Source of the DNA: Owenia fusiformis
Taxonomy: Eukaryota; Annelida; Polychaeta; Sabellida; Oweniidae
Length of the DNA: 64,000 bases
Direction of reading: 5' to 3'
NCBI GenBank assembly: GCA_903813345.2
Contig: CAIIXF020000004.1
Coordinates: 24,741,985 to 24,805,984 of the forward strand
Position 1 is the first letter of the stretch. The number at the start of each line of letters is the position of its first letter. A program made the position numbers and the translations under genes. Below the pieces are notes generated by a model. It did not search any database and was not told where the DNA came from. It worked only from the letters and a program-made list of their open reading frames with translations. Of this stretch, positions 1 to 13,000 are shown piece after piece.

Positions 1-804
1 ACTTCCATGGGGGCTATTAGAATTCCCTGAATCGTGTACACCTTGTACCTTATCTCCATAGACCCCCCACAAAATAATATCACCGGTAATTCATATAATA
101 TCAATATATTACAATGTTTCAGACCTATCTTGAAAATATACATGTGTATTTACATGTACAGGTAGGACCCATATCCAAATGTAGATGAAACTTTTTTTTT
201 TGTTAAGTTTATGGGAAAGACATTACTTAACTTCATCAATTGCAATTTAGTTCTGACAAAACTCAACTATCTTTGGGAAACCGAGGACAAAATTACAAAA
301 ATACATTTTGTACAAAAAAATGTTAAAAGCTCCCAAATAAGGCACCTGTATCTACATGCACATTACAGATTCAACATTTACAATAATTTGGCGACACATA
401 TTGAACTATAATTATAAAATAAGTAAATTAAATAAATGGTAGATAATGACCATTTCTTTTGATGTTTCTCTAATTTTGTGCTAAAATCTCTGGTTGGACT
501 GTTGTGGCATACTCTTATGATCAGTGCCATCATTTTTATTGAAATAGACCATTCCAGTAAATCCTGCCACCTATTGGACATGATGTCATAGATACAAATG
601 TACAGGAAACTATCATTATGTAGTTATTTTTTAAACTACTATTTGCATCTTAAAACGTCATGAATCCTTTTGATATTATATTACTTAGTTTCTTTGGTTC
701 ACCTAAAGATGGCAGGAATTTACTGAAAATGTCTCTTGATCCAGCTATTGTTGAGGTCACTTTGACCTATCTCCCATTGACTCCTAAGGGAGAAACTTAC
801 AAGA

Positions 805-1046
805 CTACCACAAAGGGTGTGAATGATTCATTTCACTTGCATTTGCGAATTCATACACAGGATTTTCAAATCCTATTGTTTGACGCTCTTTTGGTGCCCG
901 GATACAATAGCCTCTTTTTCGCATTAAGCAGACGATAATTATGCAAATGAGCAAGACAATGATTATGGGAATTGTGACTGCAAGTACGATTGTTAGAGTT
1001 CTATTTGAGTCCTTAGTACTTGAAGGCAGAGGTGTTACTGGCTCAT
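805..1046 (-). CDS. Last exon: transmembrane helix and FENPVY cytoplasmic tail
   Basis: Read on the minus strand, a T-rich tract and CAG acceptor precede the exon. It encodes a short Pro/Ser/Thr stalk with one N-R-T sequon, then about 25 hydrophobic residues (LTIVLAVTIPIIIVLLICII and onward), a basic stop-transfer group RKR, and a tail containing GFENPVYEF before the TAG stop at 807-805. Phase 1 entry matches the exon ending at 6523. FxNPxY is the classical PTB-domain and clathrin-adaptor sorting signal, and its Tyr could be phosphorylated. Helix, basic anchor, sorting motif and stop in one frame make this a convincing terminal exon. Confidence 0.85.
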
Positions 1047-4000
1047 CTGAAAAAAATTAAATAACAATTATTACATATTATACATTTAATATTATTATTT
1101 TATATGAATGTTATACAGGAGTAAGGATTATATAAAATAAGTGATTAAGTACCAGACCCATCAGACGCTTTTCCAAAAGGTGTGTGCACTCTACTTTACC
1201 TTGCATTTGGTGTTCATGAGCAACCCATTTGGCTTATCAGTAATGATTATGTTATTTGTTTTTATTTGTCTGCTGCCTATGAATGGTTTATTGGATAACT
1301 GTTCGATGTTCATAAGGTACTTTCAAAAATATACTTGACAAAAACAATTGAGGCTTATGTCACAGGCGCATATGCAGCACTAGCAGGGTTCTCACTTGGC
1401 TTTTAGACGCAGGAGATTCCCTAGAGTCTAATGTCTTTAGACCCTCTTGCTCCAGAGTCTAATACCTTTTATGGAGTCTAAAGTGTTTTTTCTGGAGTCT
1501 AAATTTACATTTTTTGTCACATTATTTGAGGTAAAACTCTAATTGAGAAAATACACCAAACTGGATACAAACCATTCTGATACTCATAGCATCTTTCTGT
1601 TTCACCTGAAACAAACATGCTCTGATATTATGAGGCATATTTTGTGATCTGAGCACATCAGATGGAAAGAGTTATAACTGTCAATAAGTGTGATTGTTAT
1701 CATGTAATCGTCTTCCTTAATGTCAATACATTACATAATAGGCATTGTATTTAACAGCAGATATTACAACAGGCACAGTTACACAAGTTTTATGACCCCA
1801 ATTAGATGAAATATGAGCTGGGATGAAAGATCTTAAAAATCCTCAATTTTGGGCTCTCCTAGATCGCCAAATCAAGCTCATTATATCATGGCATCTCAGG
1901 GCTGAGAAGATTTGAGATGTCATGGTATATCATGATGGATACAAACAAGGAATAGGAAGTCGGACACCTTTTAGAAATGTATAGTGTGATTGAAATAGGA
2001 AGATAATCTTAAGTAAAATTTTGAAAAGTATTCTAATGGGATATGTCTGATCTCACATGGGGAGTAGTCGCGATACGGCGATAAATCTAAAAATTTCCTG
2101 GTGAGAACCCTGACTGGTTTCAGACCCTGCCAAGTATATTTATCCAAATCATAGAGATGTAACAAGATCAAAACAGGAGGAAGTTGTCCTCAAATATATT
2201 TGATATATTTGACCATATAACTTTAAGTACACATCCGCTTCAGTGTTATAAAATTGCAACCTTTAATTGGTAAACATAATTGGAACCAAACCTGTGTTAT
2301 TCCGAAACTCTACAAATATGGGTTGTTTGCCATAGAGGGTTACACAATACTAGAAATACCTAGTTCCCACGATTTTATAGTTTCGTAATTTATTATTTTT
2401 TGACTATTACGCAAGTAAGGAGTTATTCTTCTGTTTGAACCCTGGCATCTTTTCAAGCCATCCCTTTTGAAAATTTAGGGATGCATGAAAGGACGTTTGA
2501 AATGGTATCAATTTCTGGATAGTGTTGAGGGGGGGGGATGATAGAGATAGATTCTCTGTATACTAGAATCAAGGTGTTTGTTTTTTCTTATGGCTGATTG
2601 GATTGTGTTGCCAGGGGTTTCTTTGCTTTCTGTGTTTGAATGGCAGCTGTGTGTACATTCTTTGCTGTGATATAATCACTCATTTTCTGGGATTTATACG
2701 AGTGGTGGTCAATAAGTTATGGACTCTTGAGGCACAGTATTTTTCTTTGTTCTTTTCACAAATAAGTGATGCAGTATTCAATTATTCATCAACAAAGGAA
2801 ATCTGAAGATAAAATATGTAATACATTTTAATATAGTTTTTTTCTATGAAAACCCAGGATTGCCATAAAAGTTTTCAAAATAATATATCTTTTCCCTGAT
2901 TCAAGGATGAAATTCTCTGACATTCATTGTTTTTTTACAAAAATAAGTAAATGTGACAAATTGCATATTAACTGCATATTAACCTCAAATGAATTTAGTA
3001 GTTCTCACATTGTAAAATTTATTGACGATTTTTGAGGGAATTCTGAATTTTCCTGACCTTTTCCAAAAGTCTGATTTTTCCATGACTGTGGCTTATATGG
3101 ATTAATGGACTTCCCGCTTGTATAAAGCAATTCTTCAAAAAATATTCAATTTACAATGAAAATATCAGATTTTTTACCAAAAAATAGCAGTCAGTTTGAA
3201 TTCAGAGTCTATTTTGGAACATCTCTCTTGAACAGAGATTGCATTTCATGCATTATTTGAAATTTTAAAACCCAAAGGAACATAATTAGTACTATTTACA
3301 TCAATATTATATCTGACCTACAAATACAAGTGGCATTCTCCAATGATAAAAGGTAATATATTAACCTACAAAAGAACATTTCAAATGAAACTATGGGATT
3401 TCTTATTGATCGCCCCTCGTATAATCTATATGATTCATTCAACCCATTGCTTTATATATAAAGGTTTGGTCCTTGACGTTAGTTCCTCACATAGATCAGA
3501 ATCACGAAGACATACATTCCAACAGTAAAATAACAACAAAATTTACAACCAACATTCTGAAAATTACAACAAAGCAAATAATAAAATGAGGAGTTTTTAT
3601 GTGTTGATCTCTGTATTGTTTGTGCTGGCCATAACCATACACAGCACATCAGCAAGATTTGTAGCTATCTATGATCCACCAATGTATGATATGAAAGATA
3701 GCACGGAGGAGGAAACCACAAAACCTAAACCTAAACCTTATAAACCTAAGAGAGCTGCTGATGAAAGAGCATTTGAAGATCAAGGGAAATTGCGTCAATC
3801 TCGATCTGTTGATGATCAGGCCAGACGTCTTTTGTCTGCTCCCAAACAAAACAATAACTGTGAGTAGTCTTTAGTTAGTAATTTTTAGTTAGTAATCCTC
3901 AGTGAACAATTTTCTGATTATAGTCAAAATTATTCTAAAATATATTTAAGGATTTATGCGCTTGACTCAGTGCATTGTTTGCTGAATCATACCATGAAGG

Positions 4001-7000
4001 TTGTTTCCAAATCTTTGCATGACCACGTATAGCGGGAATGCAAAGTTTAGGAAACAAAGCCTGAGTGGAATGATGCAGCTACAATGCATTGAGTCTTGGG
4101 CATAAATTCTTTTCACACATTGCAAAATATTTTCTACAAAAGCACCTAAAAGATACAAAATCACTAAAAGAACATATTTTCAATAAACGTTTTGCAAGGG
4201 TCAAGTATTGGGAAAGGATCAATTTCAATCTCTTCACCTTGACAACCATACAAAACAAATGTGTTATTGATGCACTGCTGTCATGTGAAATACTGTGTTC
4301 GGATTGGCTGGAATCGGACACACCTTGCCTAGCTATATGTGAATTTAAAAATAACAGTAAACATTTTTGCAAATCTACATTCTTAAACACTTTTGATTTC
4401 GAATTTAATTATCCAAGTTAACAGGTTGATTTTTTTTTTAATTTGGATAAATCAAGTAATTGTATCATTTATTTCTAATTTGCTCATAAATCATAGCTGC
4501 GTACATATCTGTTGAACCTGAGTAGCCTAAACTACATGTATTTATAGTCATAAAAGTTTTGAATTATTGTATGGAAAACATTACCAGGTCAGCTGGATTA
4601 TTTAAGGGGCGATCCATATATTTTGATAAAAATGCTCACACTTTGTGATTTTTTCCCAAATCCCTCTCATTTTTTTCAGAAAATGTAGATTATGTAATTA
4701 CATATACATGGCCAATTGTCATGTGTTTACATTGTACCTGGTTGAACATATATAATGTAATATAGATGTTACTATAAAAAAAAATAAAAATACATGTTAC
4801 TCTTGTTCATTTACTTCAGAGAGAAATGATCTTTATTTTCGACGTTTCGCTGGTCATCCAACCTGCTTTATAAAGAATACTTTTAAAATTGACAGTTATA
4901 TATTATTTATGACGTAATAATTGAATAATACAATACCCAGATAACAATGAACTATATTTGAGTTGTCCGGTTACCATCCAAAATTATCCAAAAAAATGTT
5001 AATTAATGATGATCTAAAACTTAACTTGGACTATACAGGCCCGTAGCCAGGATTTGCCAAGGGGGGTACACTTTTGGAAAAATTCCAGGGGGGGTTCACC
5101 TGTGACAATTTTGGTCCAAAAATGGCGAAAATCACTTAAAAAGTGCTCAGAATGGTGAAAAACTGCATAATTTTGAAAGATCTTTTGCCCAGAGCCCCTG
5201 ACATGACAAAGATCATCAAACCTTCATTTCTGGAAATACATGTATCTCAACTATCATCTGTCCAATTTTTACTTTCAGAATATGAAGAGATGACAAGCAC
5301 AATAATGCCTAAATATCATGACAAGGATCGTCAGAACTAAGCTCTTACAAGATTTTCAACTAAGTGTGGAACAACTATACCAAATATTTCTCTATGCTAA
5401 GCTATTTAGAAATGACATTGTAGCGGTGTCTAACTTAACTCTATCTTCAAACACTGAGTGATATTCTGATGTCTGTTTCTGTTTGAATCATTATATTCAT
5501 AATATATACTACTGTTATTCTTTTATTTTATGAATAAACCTAGATGTGATGCATATAAATTTTAATTTTGTTATTTATGAACTCAACTTAAATGACATCC
5601 TGAGATATGAGAACATAAGATGTCAAATGCAAACAACAGTATGTTAATTGAACTGTTCCAACATTCTTCAAAATGTTTTGTTTTACAGAATTTCAACAAA
5701 TAATACCATTTTTAAATATCTAAATCAATTAAATCTACACTGCACTATTGCAAAGAAGGGAGAATACCAAAGCGAAATCAATCAATCTCATCCTAAACCC
5801 TAATTGTTTTATGTGGCAAATGTAAAAAGTCAGAACCATCTAAGGCTATTTAACATTTGCAAAGTTTTTTTATTTGGCCAAATTCTAAACCAAAATATGT
5901 AATGAATATTATAAAACCTGAATATGCCTATAGCCTGCCTATGTCTCAGTAACATTTAAGTTAATCAATTAATGCAATTATGTAGATTTGTACTGTAAAA
6001 CATATTTTAAAAAGAAATAAAGATAGATTGAAAGATAAAAAAAAAAAAAAGTTAATCAAGCCACAACAACTCAAGTCTCATTATTTGTTGCCATGGTAAC
6101 ATATACCATTCAAAATCTGAATTATTGTGGAATCTCTATACAAGGTAGTCAGTCAATGCATGAATTCAAGCCAGTCTATACCTAACCTCTTCAGGGCAGT
6201 TTCACCCCAATATTATGCCATGTTTCAAAATGTTAAATGCTTGAGAAATAAAAAATAAACTTGAGAAATAGATACCTTTTGTTAACAGACAAACTAGCCT
6301 ATTAGTCAAAAACTTGAGCTTGTTTATACAATCAACTTAAGAAATAGACAATAAGCTGCAGAAAAAGACAATAAGCTTCAGAAATAGAAAATAAGCATGG
6401 AAATGAACAATAAACAATAACCTTTGAAAATATACAATAAATTTGAGAAATAAACAATAAACTTGAAAAATAGACAATAAACTTGAGAAATAAACAATAA
6501 ACTTGAAAAATAGACAATTTACCTGTATAAGGCTGCATAGTAAGGTTGCCAAAGCCAGTTGTATTAGTCTGGACAATTCCTGCATATGTCAAGTTCCCGT
6601 CTTGCGTGATGACATCACCAATAATTGACCAATAAACACTCTTGATTTTCTCGCTTGGAGTAACAACTTTCTTGACTGTGAAGACCAGCTTAGAAGGAAA
6701 TTGTTGACCTATAAAGTTGTTAGAGTTTAACATGTAAGACTTAATAATCAATTTTAGCTTGAAAGAGGCTTAAGCATGGGTATAGTGTAAGAGATAGGCA
6801 GGACTATGGTCTCATATTTTACAGAATCTTTTTTCAACAGATGTAAATGTGGCATTTATTACAGATACTATATAGAGATTGTGACATTTGTAACAGATAT
6901 AAAATGTGACATCTGTTACAAATGCAAAAGTATGACATTTGTTACAGATAAAAAAGTGTGACATTTGTTACAGATGTCAAATTCAAATGCTGATCATTTC

Positions 7001-10000
7001 TGTATGAAATTGTCACTTGGTGATTATAAAAAGATTAAACTTCATTTACCTGTTAAAGGCTTTGGCATGCTCTCTAGTGGGGTCTGATTAGGTGTCCAAC
7101 TTCCTAAAAATATGACAGGTTTATGTATCATGAGTGACATACGGGCCAATATACAGGGTGACACAAAAACATAACTTAAAGTTAAAATTGAAAATAATCT
7201 ATTTTTTATTTATTTTTTTGGATTGTCAATGGCATTATGAATGATGTACAGAATGTAATAATTTTGATGATCGTCATCCATTGATTTCTGTTACTAAAAC
7301 ACAAGGCTGATTGCACAAATATAAATAAAAAATATTCTATTGACAGTTTTCTTGGGGTAGGGGGGGGGTCACCCTGTTCATGCCAAATATTTTACAATTG
7401 ATAGTGTTTTAAACCAACTTGACATATCTAACATTACATAGAGTTGGTAGGTTGTCCATTTCAAACATTTCAGTTGGCTTTCTCAACATTTGCCCCTTTA
7501 AGTCATCAGTTCATCTGTCATGTTCTGTGTATGTATATTTTTTATGTTTATGTACTTTGTGTTTATGTTTTTGAATAAATAATTTTAATAAATAAAAAAT
7601 CTTTTGTGGCCCAACCTATACTCACCTCTCAATTCCAGAACTGCTTCTCCGTCATTAAAACGAGCATGAATGTCCCCATCTGTATCATAGTCTGCAGTTT
7701 CACTCCCCTGCACATGGAGAGTGAATCTGTATGGCTTGGCTTGGTAGATATATGTTCCAGCCCAATCTGTGTAGTTCACAAACACTTGCTGTTTCCATAA
7801 TGGTAGTTCTGTATTAGATCCTGTGAGAATTGAAATGGCGAAAGGGGGTCATGTATAAAATGCAAAATAGAATGGAATCAGCAGAAATTAGAAATAAGGC
7901 TCAATGCAATTTATTCTAATGAGAAAAAGGTCTGCAAGAGATTACAAGAAAGAACAAGGCATTAACATGCAAAATGTCATCAGCTGCCATTAGTTACATT
8001 TGATACAGATGCTGCCTGCCAAATACCAAAAGCTGAACACTGTCCACAAAAAAGTTGAAGACTTTAACAATATGTCACCACTTGTGGTGATGACATAAAA
8101 ATATGAAAAAGTTCTGTCTGACCAGTACACAGATCAGGCCCGTAGCCAGGGGGAGGGGGAGGGGGGTCAGGGGGTTCATGCAGTTTTTCACCATTTTGAG
8201 CACATTTCAAGTGATTTTCGCCATTTTTGGGCCAAAGTTGTCAAAAATGAACCCCCTGGAATTTCTTAAAAAGTGAACCCCCCCTCAGTAGATCCTGGCT
8301 ACCGGCCTGCAGATGTTGCTTGTTTAGGCAAGCAAAGTGAAGCAAACCCCTTACTGTTTTACCAAAATACTAGACGAGAAAGTATAGTTCTTTATTCAGT
8401 TCTTTATCATTATGTAGAAATACATGTACTTTATATATACATGTATTATTTAGTACATAGATTTATTAAATAATACTCACCATTACTTGATGCAGTTGTA
8501 TTAGATACAGATGTTGCTGTTGTATTAGCACCTACAGCTGTTGATGTTGTATCAGGAACAGATGTTGATGTAGTAACTGGTGCAGGTGTTACTGTTGAAG
8601 TATTTGGCACAGCTGTTGTGGTTGATGTTGTAACATTTGGTTTTGTTGTAATAGTTGTTGTCTCCGTTGGTGTTGTAGGGGTTGTGATTACAGGTGTTGT
8701 TGTTTCCTGGTGTGTTGTAATTTCCATTGTTGTACTCTGTGTTGTAGGTTGTCTGGTTGTTGTAGTTGGGGTTTTAGTTGTAATTGCCTTCTCAGTTGTT
8801 GTAGTTGCCTTCTCAGTTGTTATTTCTGTTGTTGGTACAGCACTTGTAGATTCCTCTGACTGGGTTTTTGTTGTAATTACCATTGGTAATGTTGTATTTT
8901 CCAAAACTGTTGTAGTCACTATCAATGTTGTATTAGGAATTGTTGTAAAATCAAGTGTTGTAGATTCCTTTATTATTGTACCATTTGTAACATTCATACT
9001 TTGAGTAGTGATATTCACTGGTAAAACTGTTGTATTTATATATGGATAATATGTTGTATTTTCCAACTTAGATGTTGTTGTTTCCAGTTGAGTATTGTTC
9101 TCTGATGAAGTAGCATTCAGAACTGGAGTTGTAATTTCCAATGTTACATTAACAGCTTGTGTTGTAATTTCCACACTTGTAGTATTAAAAACTGTTGTAT
9201 TCATCAACTGCGCAGTAGTGATTATAAATCCTGGTTGCGATGTTGTGAAATTACTCGGTGGTGTTGTAACATTACTGGGTGTTGTAAAATTGCTCTTGAG
9301 TGTTGTTATATTATTAGGTGGAACTGTAACATTACTCGGTGGTGTTGTAACATTACTGGGTGTTGTAAAATTGCTCTTGAGTGTTGTTATATTATTAGGT
9401 GGAACTGTAACATTACTTGGTGTTGTTGTGACATCACTCTGTACTGTTGTTACATTACTTAATAGTGTTGTAACATTACTTGGTAGTGATATTGCATAAC
9501 TTGTTGTAACATTACTTGGTGATGTTGTAACATAACTCGGTGTTGTTGTTTCATTACTCGGTGGGGTTGTAGCATAATAGCTTATTGTTGTAATGTTACC
9601 AAGTAGCATTGTACTATTAGTTGGTACAATAGTTGTGGCATTATACATACTAGTTGTATTGTCAAATATTGTCACATTTGAAAAAGATTCAGTTGTAGCT
9701 GAGTACTTCACTGTTGCAGTTGAGTAGTTTAATGTTGTAATTGAGTGGTTTGTTGTAATTGAGCTTGTTGTAGCACCTGTAGTGGTTGGCATGTCTGTAC
9801 TTGGCATTGTAGAATTGAAATCTCCATTGTTTGTCCCAGTGGAGGGAACTGCACTTGAATGATTAAGAAATGAGCTTACAGTTGTACTATTGGCAAGGGG
9901 TGCACTTGGGTTTGTACTGTTGCTAGGGAATGTACTTGGGGTTGTATTGTTGTTAGGGAATGTACTTGGGGTTGTACTATTGCTAGGGAATGTACTTGGG

Positions 10001-13000
10001 GTTGTATTGTTGTTAGGGAATGTACTTGGGGTTGTACTGTTGCTTAGGAATGTACTTGGTGTTGTAATGTTATTAAGGAATGTATTTGGGGTTGTACTGT
10101 TGCTAAGGAATGTACTTGGGGTTGTACTGTTGCTAAGGGATGTACTTGGGGTTGTACTATTGCTAGGAAAGGTACTTGGGGTTGTACTGTTGCTAGGGAA
10201 TGCACTAAGGGTTGTACCGTTGCTAAGGAATGTACTTGGGGTTGTACTGTTACTAAGGAATGTGCTTGCAGTTGTATTGTTTCTAAGGAATGTAATTGGG
10301 GTTGTACTGTTGCTAAGGAATGTATTTGGTGTTGTACTGTTGCTAAGGAATATATTTGGGGTTGTACCATTGGTAGGAAATGCAGTTGGAGTTGTGGCTG
10401 TCATGGTAACATTATTACCTTCAAAAGACAAAGTGGTCGCCATAGTAACATTTTCCAATTTAGAAGATGAGGGGGCTGTCATGGTAACATTGTCCACTAC
10501 AGAAGATAGCACAGTTGTCATGGTAACATTGTCAATATCAGACAATGAGGGGGTCTTTATCGTTACATTGTTAACTGATGTAGTAGCTGTCATGGAAACA
10601 TTTTCAACTGTTTGAGTCAAAATTGTGGATGTATTTGTAACTCCTTGGGCCACACTAGAGGTTGATGGTGTTTGTGTACTCTCAGCCATGCCTGGAATTA
10701 CACAAATGGTACAATGATAAACTATATTACAAATACATAAAGCCAAGAAAGAAAAATTAAGGCCCAAGCAAATAAATGAATGTTTAGCATATCTTCCAAG
10801 AAACTTCATAATAAAGTTATTGAATGATTTGAAGTGCATTAATACAAGATATATTCTGCTCGAGAAATTCTGTATTGGAAAGAGACGAAGTCGAAATTGT
10901 TCCCTCAGTACTAATATTTTCTGTATTGCCCCAGAGATGATCAATAGGGACAATATCAGCAGCAATACAGATTGGTGGTATAACACAAGAACTGACCAAT
11001 CAAAGGGCTTCAATTTACAGACCATACGATAAATAGGTATTTGAGCCTGGCCATAGGAAAACCGGTCTTATCGCAAAAAATAAAATTGTGCTACAGAGTC
11101 AAAAATGAGCTCAAGATTAAGAGGAAAATGTGCTAAATTCAAATCTGTCTTTTGGTCTATATCTGCAAGAAAAAATTGTTAAGACATAAGCCATGGCTCA
11201 TTTGAAAGGTCTCTTTGTGCTTTTTAAGATAAACAAAAAATCAAAATATTGAAAAAATCTGTGATAAGACACCTTTTCCTGTGGCCTGGCTCATATATTG
11301 CAAATAAGAAAAGGCATTAACATGACGAAATGTCACTTCCTTTGTTTATTTGACTGACCATCAAATGCCAAACTCCTTTAACAAAAAAATTGGAGACTAT
11401 ATTGAGTTTTTTTCTTAATTGTCCTGAAATTGGTATCTATCATGAATACTCTATACTTTGGGGGATTTTTTCACATAAGCCCTTAACACAGAATTTCATT
11501 CATCACCCTTCTGTACATTTTTGGACAACAATATACCATACACATCAAAACTTTATATTTAGTTAGAGATTTGAATGGAAAACATAGTTATCTTGAACAA
11601 ACAAATCTCAACATTATCGCCCTTATCAGTCATAGTCACTTTATTGGTCATGTTTTATTGATTTAGTGTATTTACATATTATGATCATGATTACTCATCC
11701 TTTTCACTTAAAGAGGCTTTGCCCATCTAAATTTCCCCCAAAGTTTATTTCACACAGATTTGAATGAGGAATATGTTTCCCTGGATTTGTATACAATATA
11801 CAATGTTAACTACATGCCTGTTTATATTTGTTGCCAATTTCTCTCCTTTATAATCTCTAAACTTTGGATGAAGTGTCTGATTTTTTTGAATTTCTATCCA
11901 ATTTAGAGTGTCAGCTTCATGCCTGTTTATGTAATTCCTTGCTGATTCCACTCATTTCTCTCTAAAATTTGAATGAAATGTCTGATTTCTATACAATTTA
12001 GTGTTGACTACATGCCTGTTTACTTTATTCCTTGCTAATTTCCCTTAATTTCTCTCTAGAAATGAGAATGAACTGTCTGATTTTCTTAGATTTCTATACA
12101 ATTTAGTGTTGACTACATGCCTGTTTATGTAATTCCTTGCTAATTTCCCTTAATTTCTCTCTAAAAATGGATTAAGTGTCTAAGTAACTAAAATTTCTAC
12201 ATATTAACTTATAGTGTTATCTGCATGACAGCTTACTAAATATTTCCCGACAATTTCACTCTTCATTTCAAAATAACAAAATGTTGAGAAATCTGGAAGG
12301 ATCACTGCTTTGTTAATGGTTGTACATGGTTGTACATAATCTGACTACCTTAGACACCACTTACTCAACCCCTAAGTGTAATTGGTCGCCCCATCTATGT
12401 TGCAGCAGGTCCCCGTCAGTACACTTCATTTATAACATGCCACATCTAAACAGTGGGTGTGTTTTATTTTTCTTGAATTTTTCGTATATCTATATGTAAC
12501 ATTGTAATTGAAAGCGGACATAAAATGCCAGAAGGTGATTTGCCTTCATGATTGTGTATTATGCCATGAAAAGTATATCAATGAAATAAACCTATTGTTT
12601 AAAAAAAAAACTGCTCCTTTAATGATAAGTTCACTGCTCCTTTGATTTATCAATTCTTCTCAAAATGGCAAGATAGAAATCACTATAGATGGCAGCACTA
12701 GTGATTCCAACCGTGCCAAATCAAGCAGAACGTTGTCATCATTGTATAAATCACCTTCATTGTGGTTGTTGTTTGCAATGTAAAACAATTATTGCTTTCA
12801 AAACATGGAGTTCTGAAGAGCTACACTGGTTCCTGTGAGAAATGATGGTCTAAAATTTAAAATGTAAAATATGGAAAACAAAGACGAGAATACATACATG
12901 TATATCTGAGGAATAGAGAGAACAGACCTACATGTACATGTATACATTTATGTAGTCAATGATATGGAAATACCAGAAACAGTAATTATCACCACTCTCT

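Noticed and set aside
4079-4421. Open frames on both strands after the nested peptide gene
   Set aside because: Overlapping in opposite directions, no conserved motif, no acceptor in phase with the exon at 3859.
4825-4890. GACGTTTCGCTGGTCATCCA resembling retroelement-tail sequence
   Set aside because: Likeness to non-LTR or Penelope-like ends is from general impression only; no flanking structure supports it.
8618-10615. Long plus-strand open frames rich in Val and Leu
   Set aside because: They are antisense shadows of the Thr/Asn-rich mucin repeats; composition follows from the other strand.
10692-11025. Extension of the mucin exon open frame to a Met at 11025
   Set aside because: The extra stretch is a dispersed repeat also found at 45.05-45.29 kb, and a good acceptor (ATTCCAG) lies at the mucin boundary.
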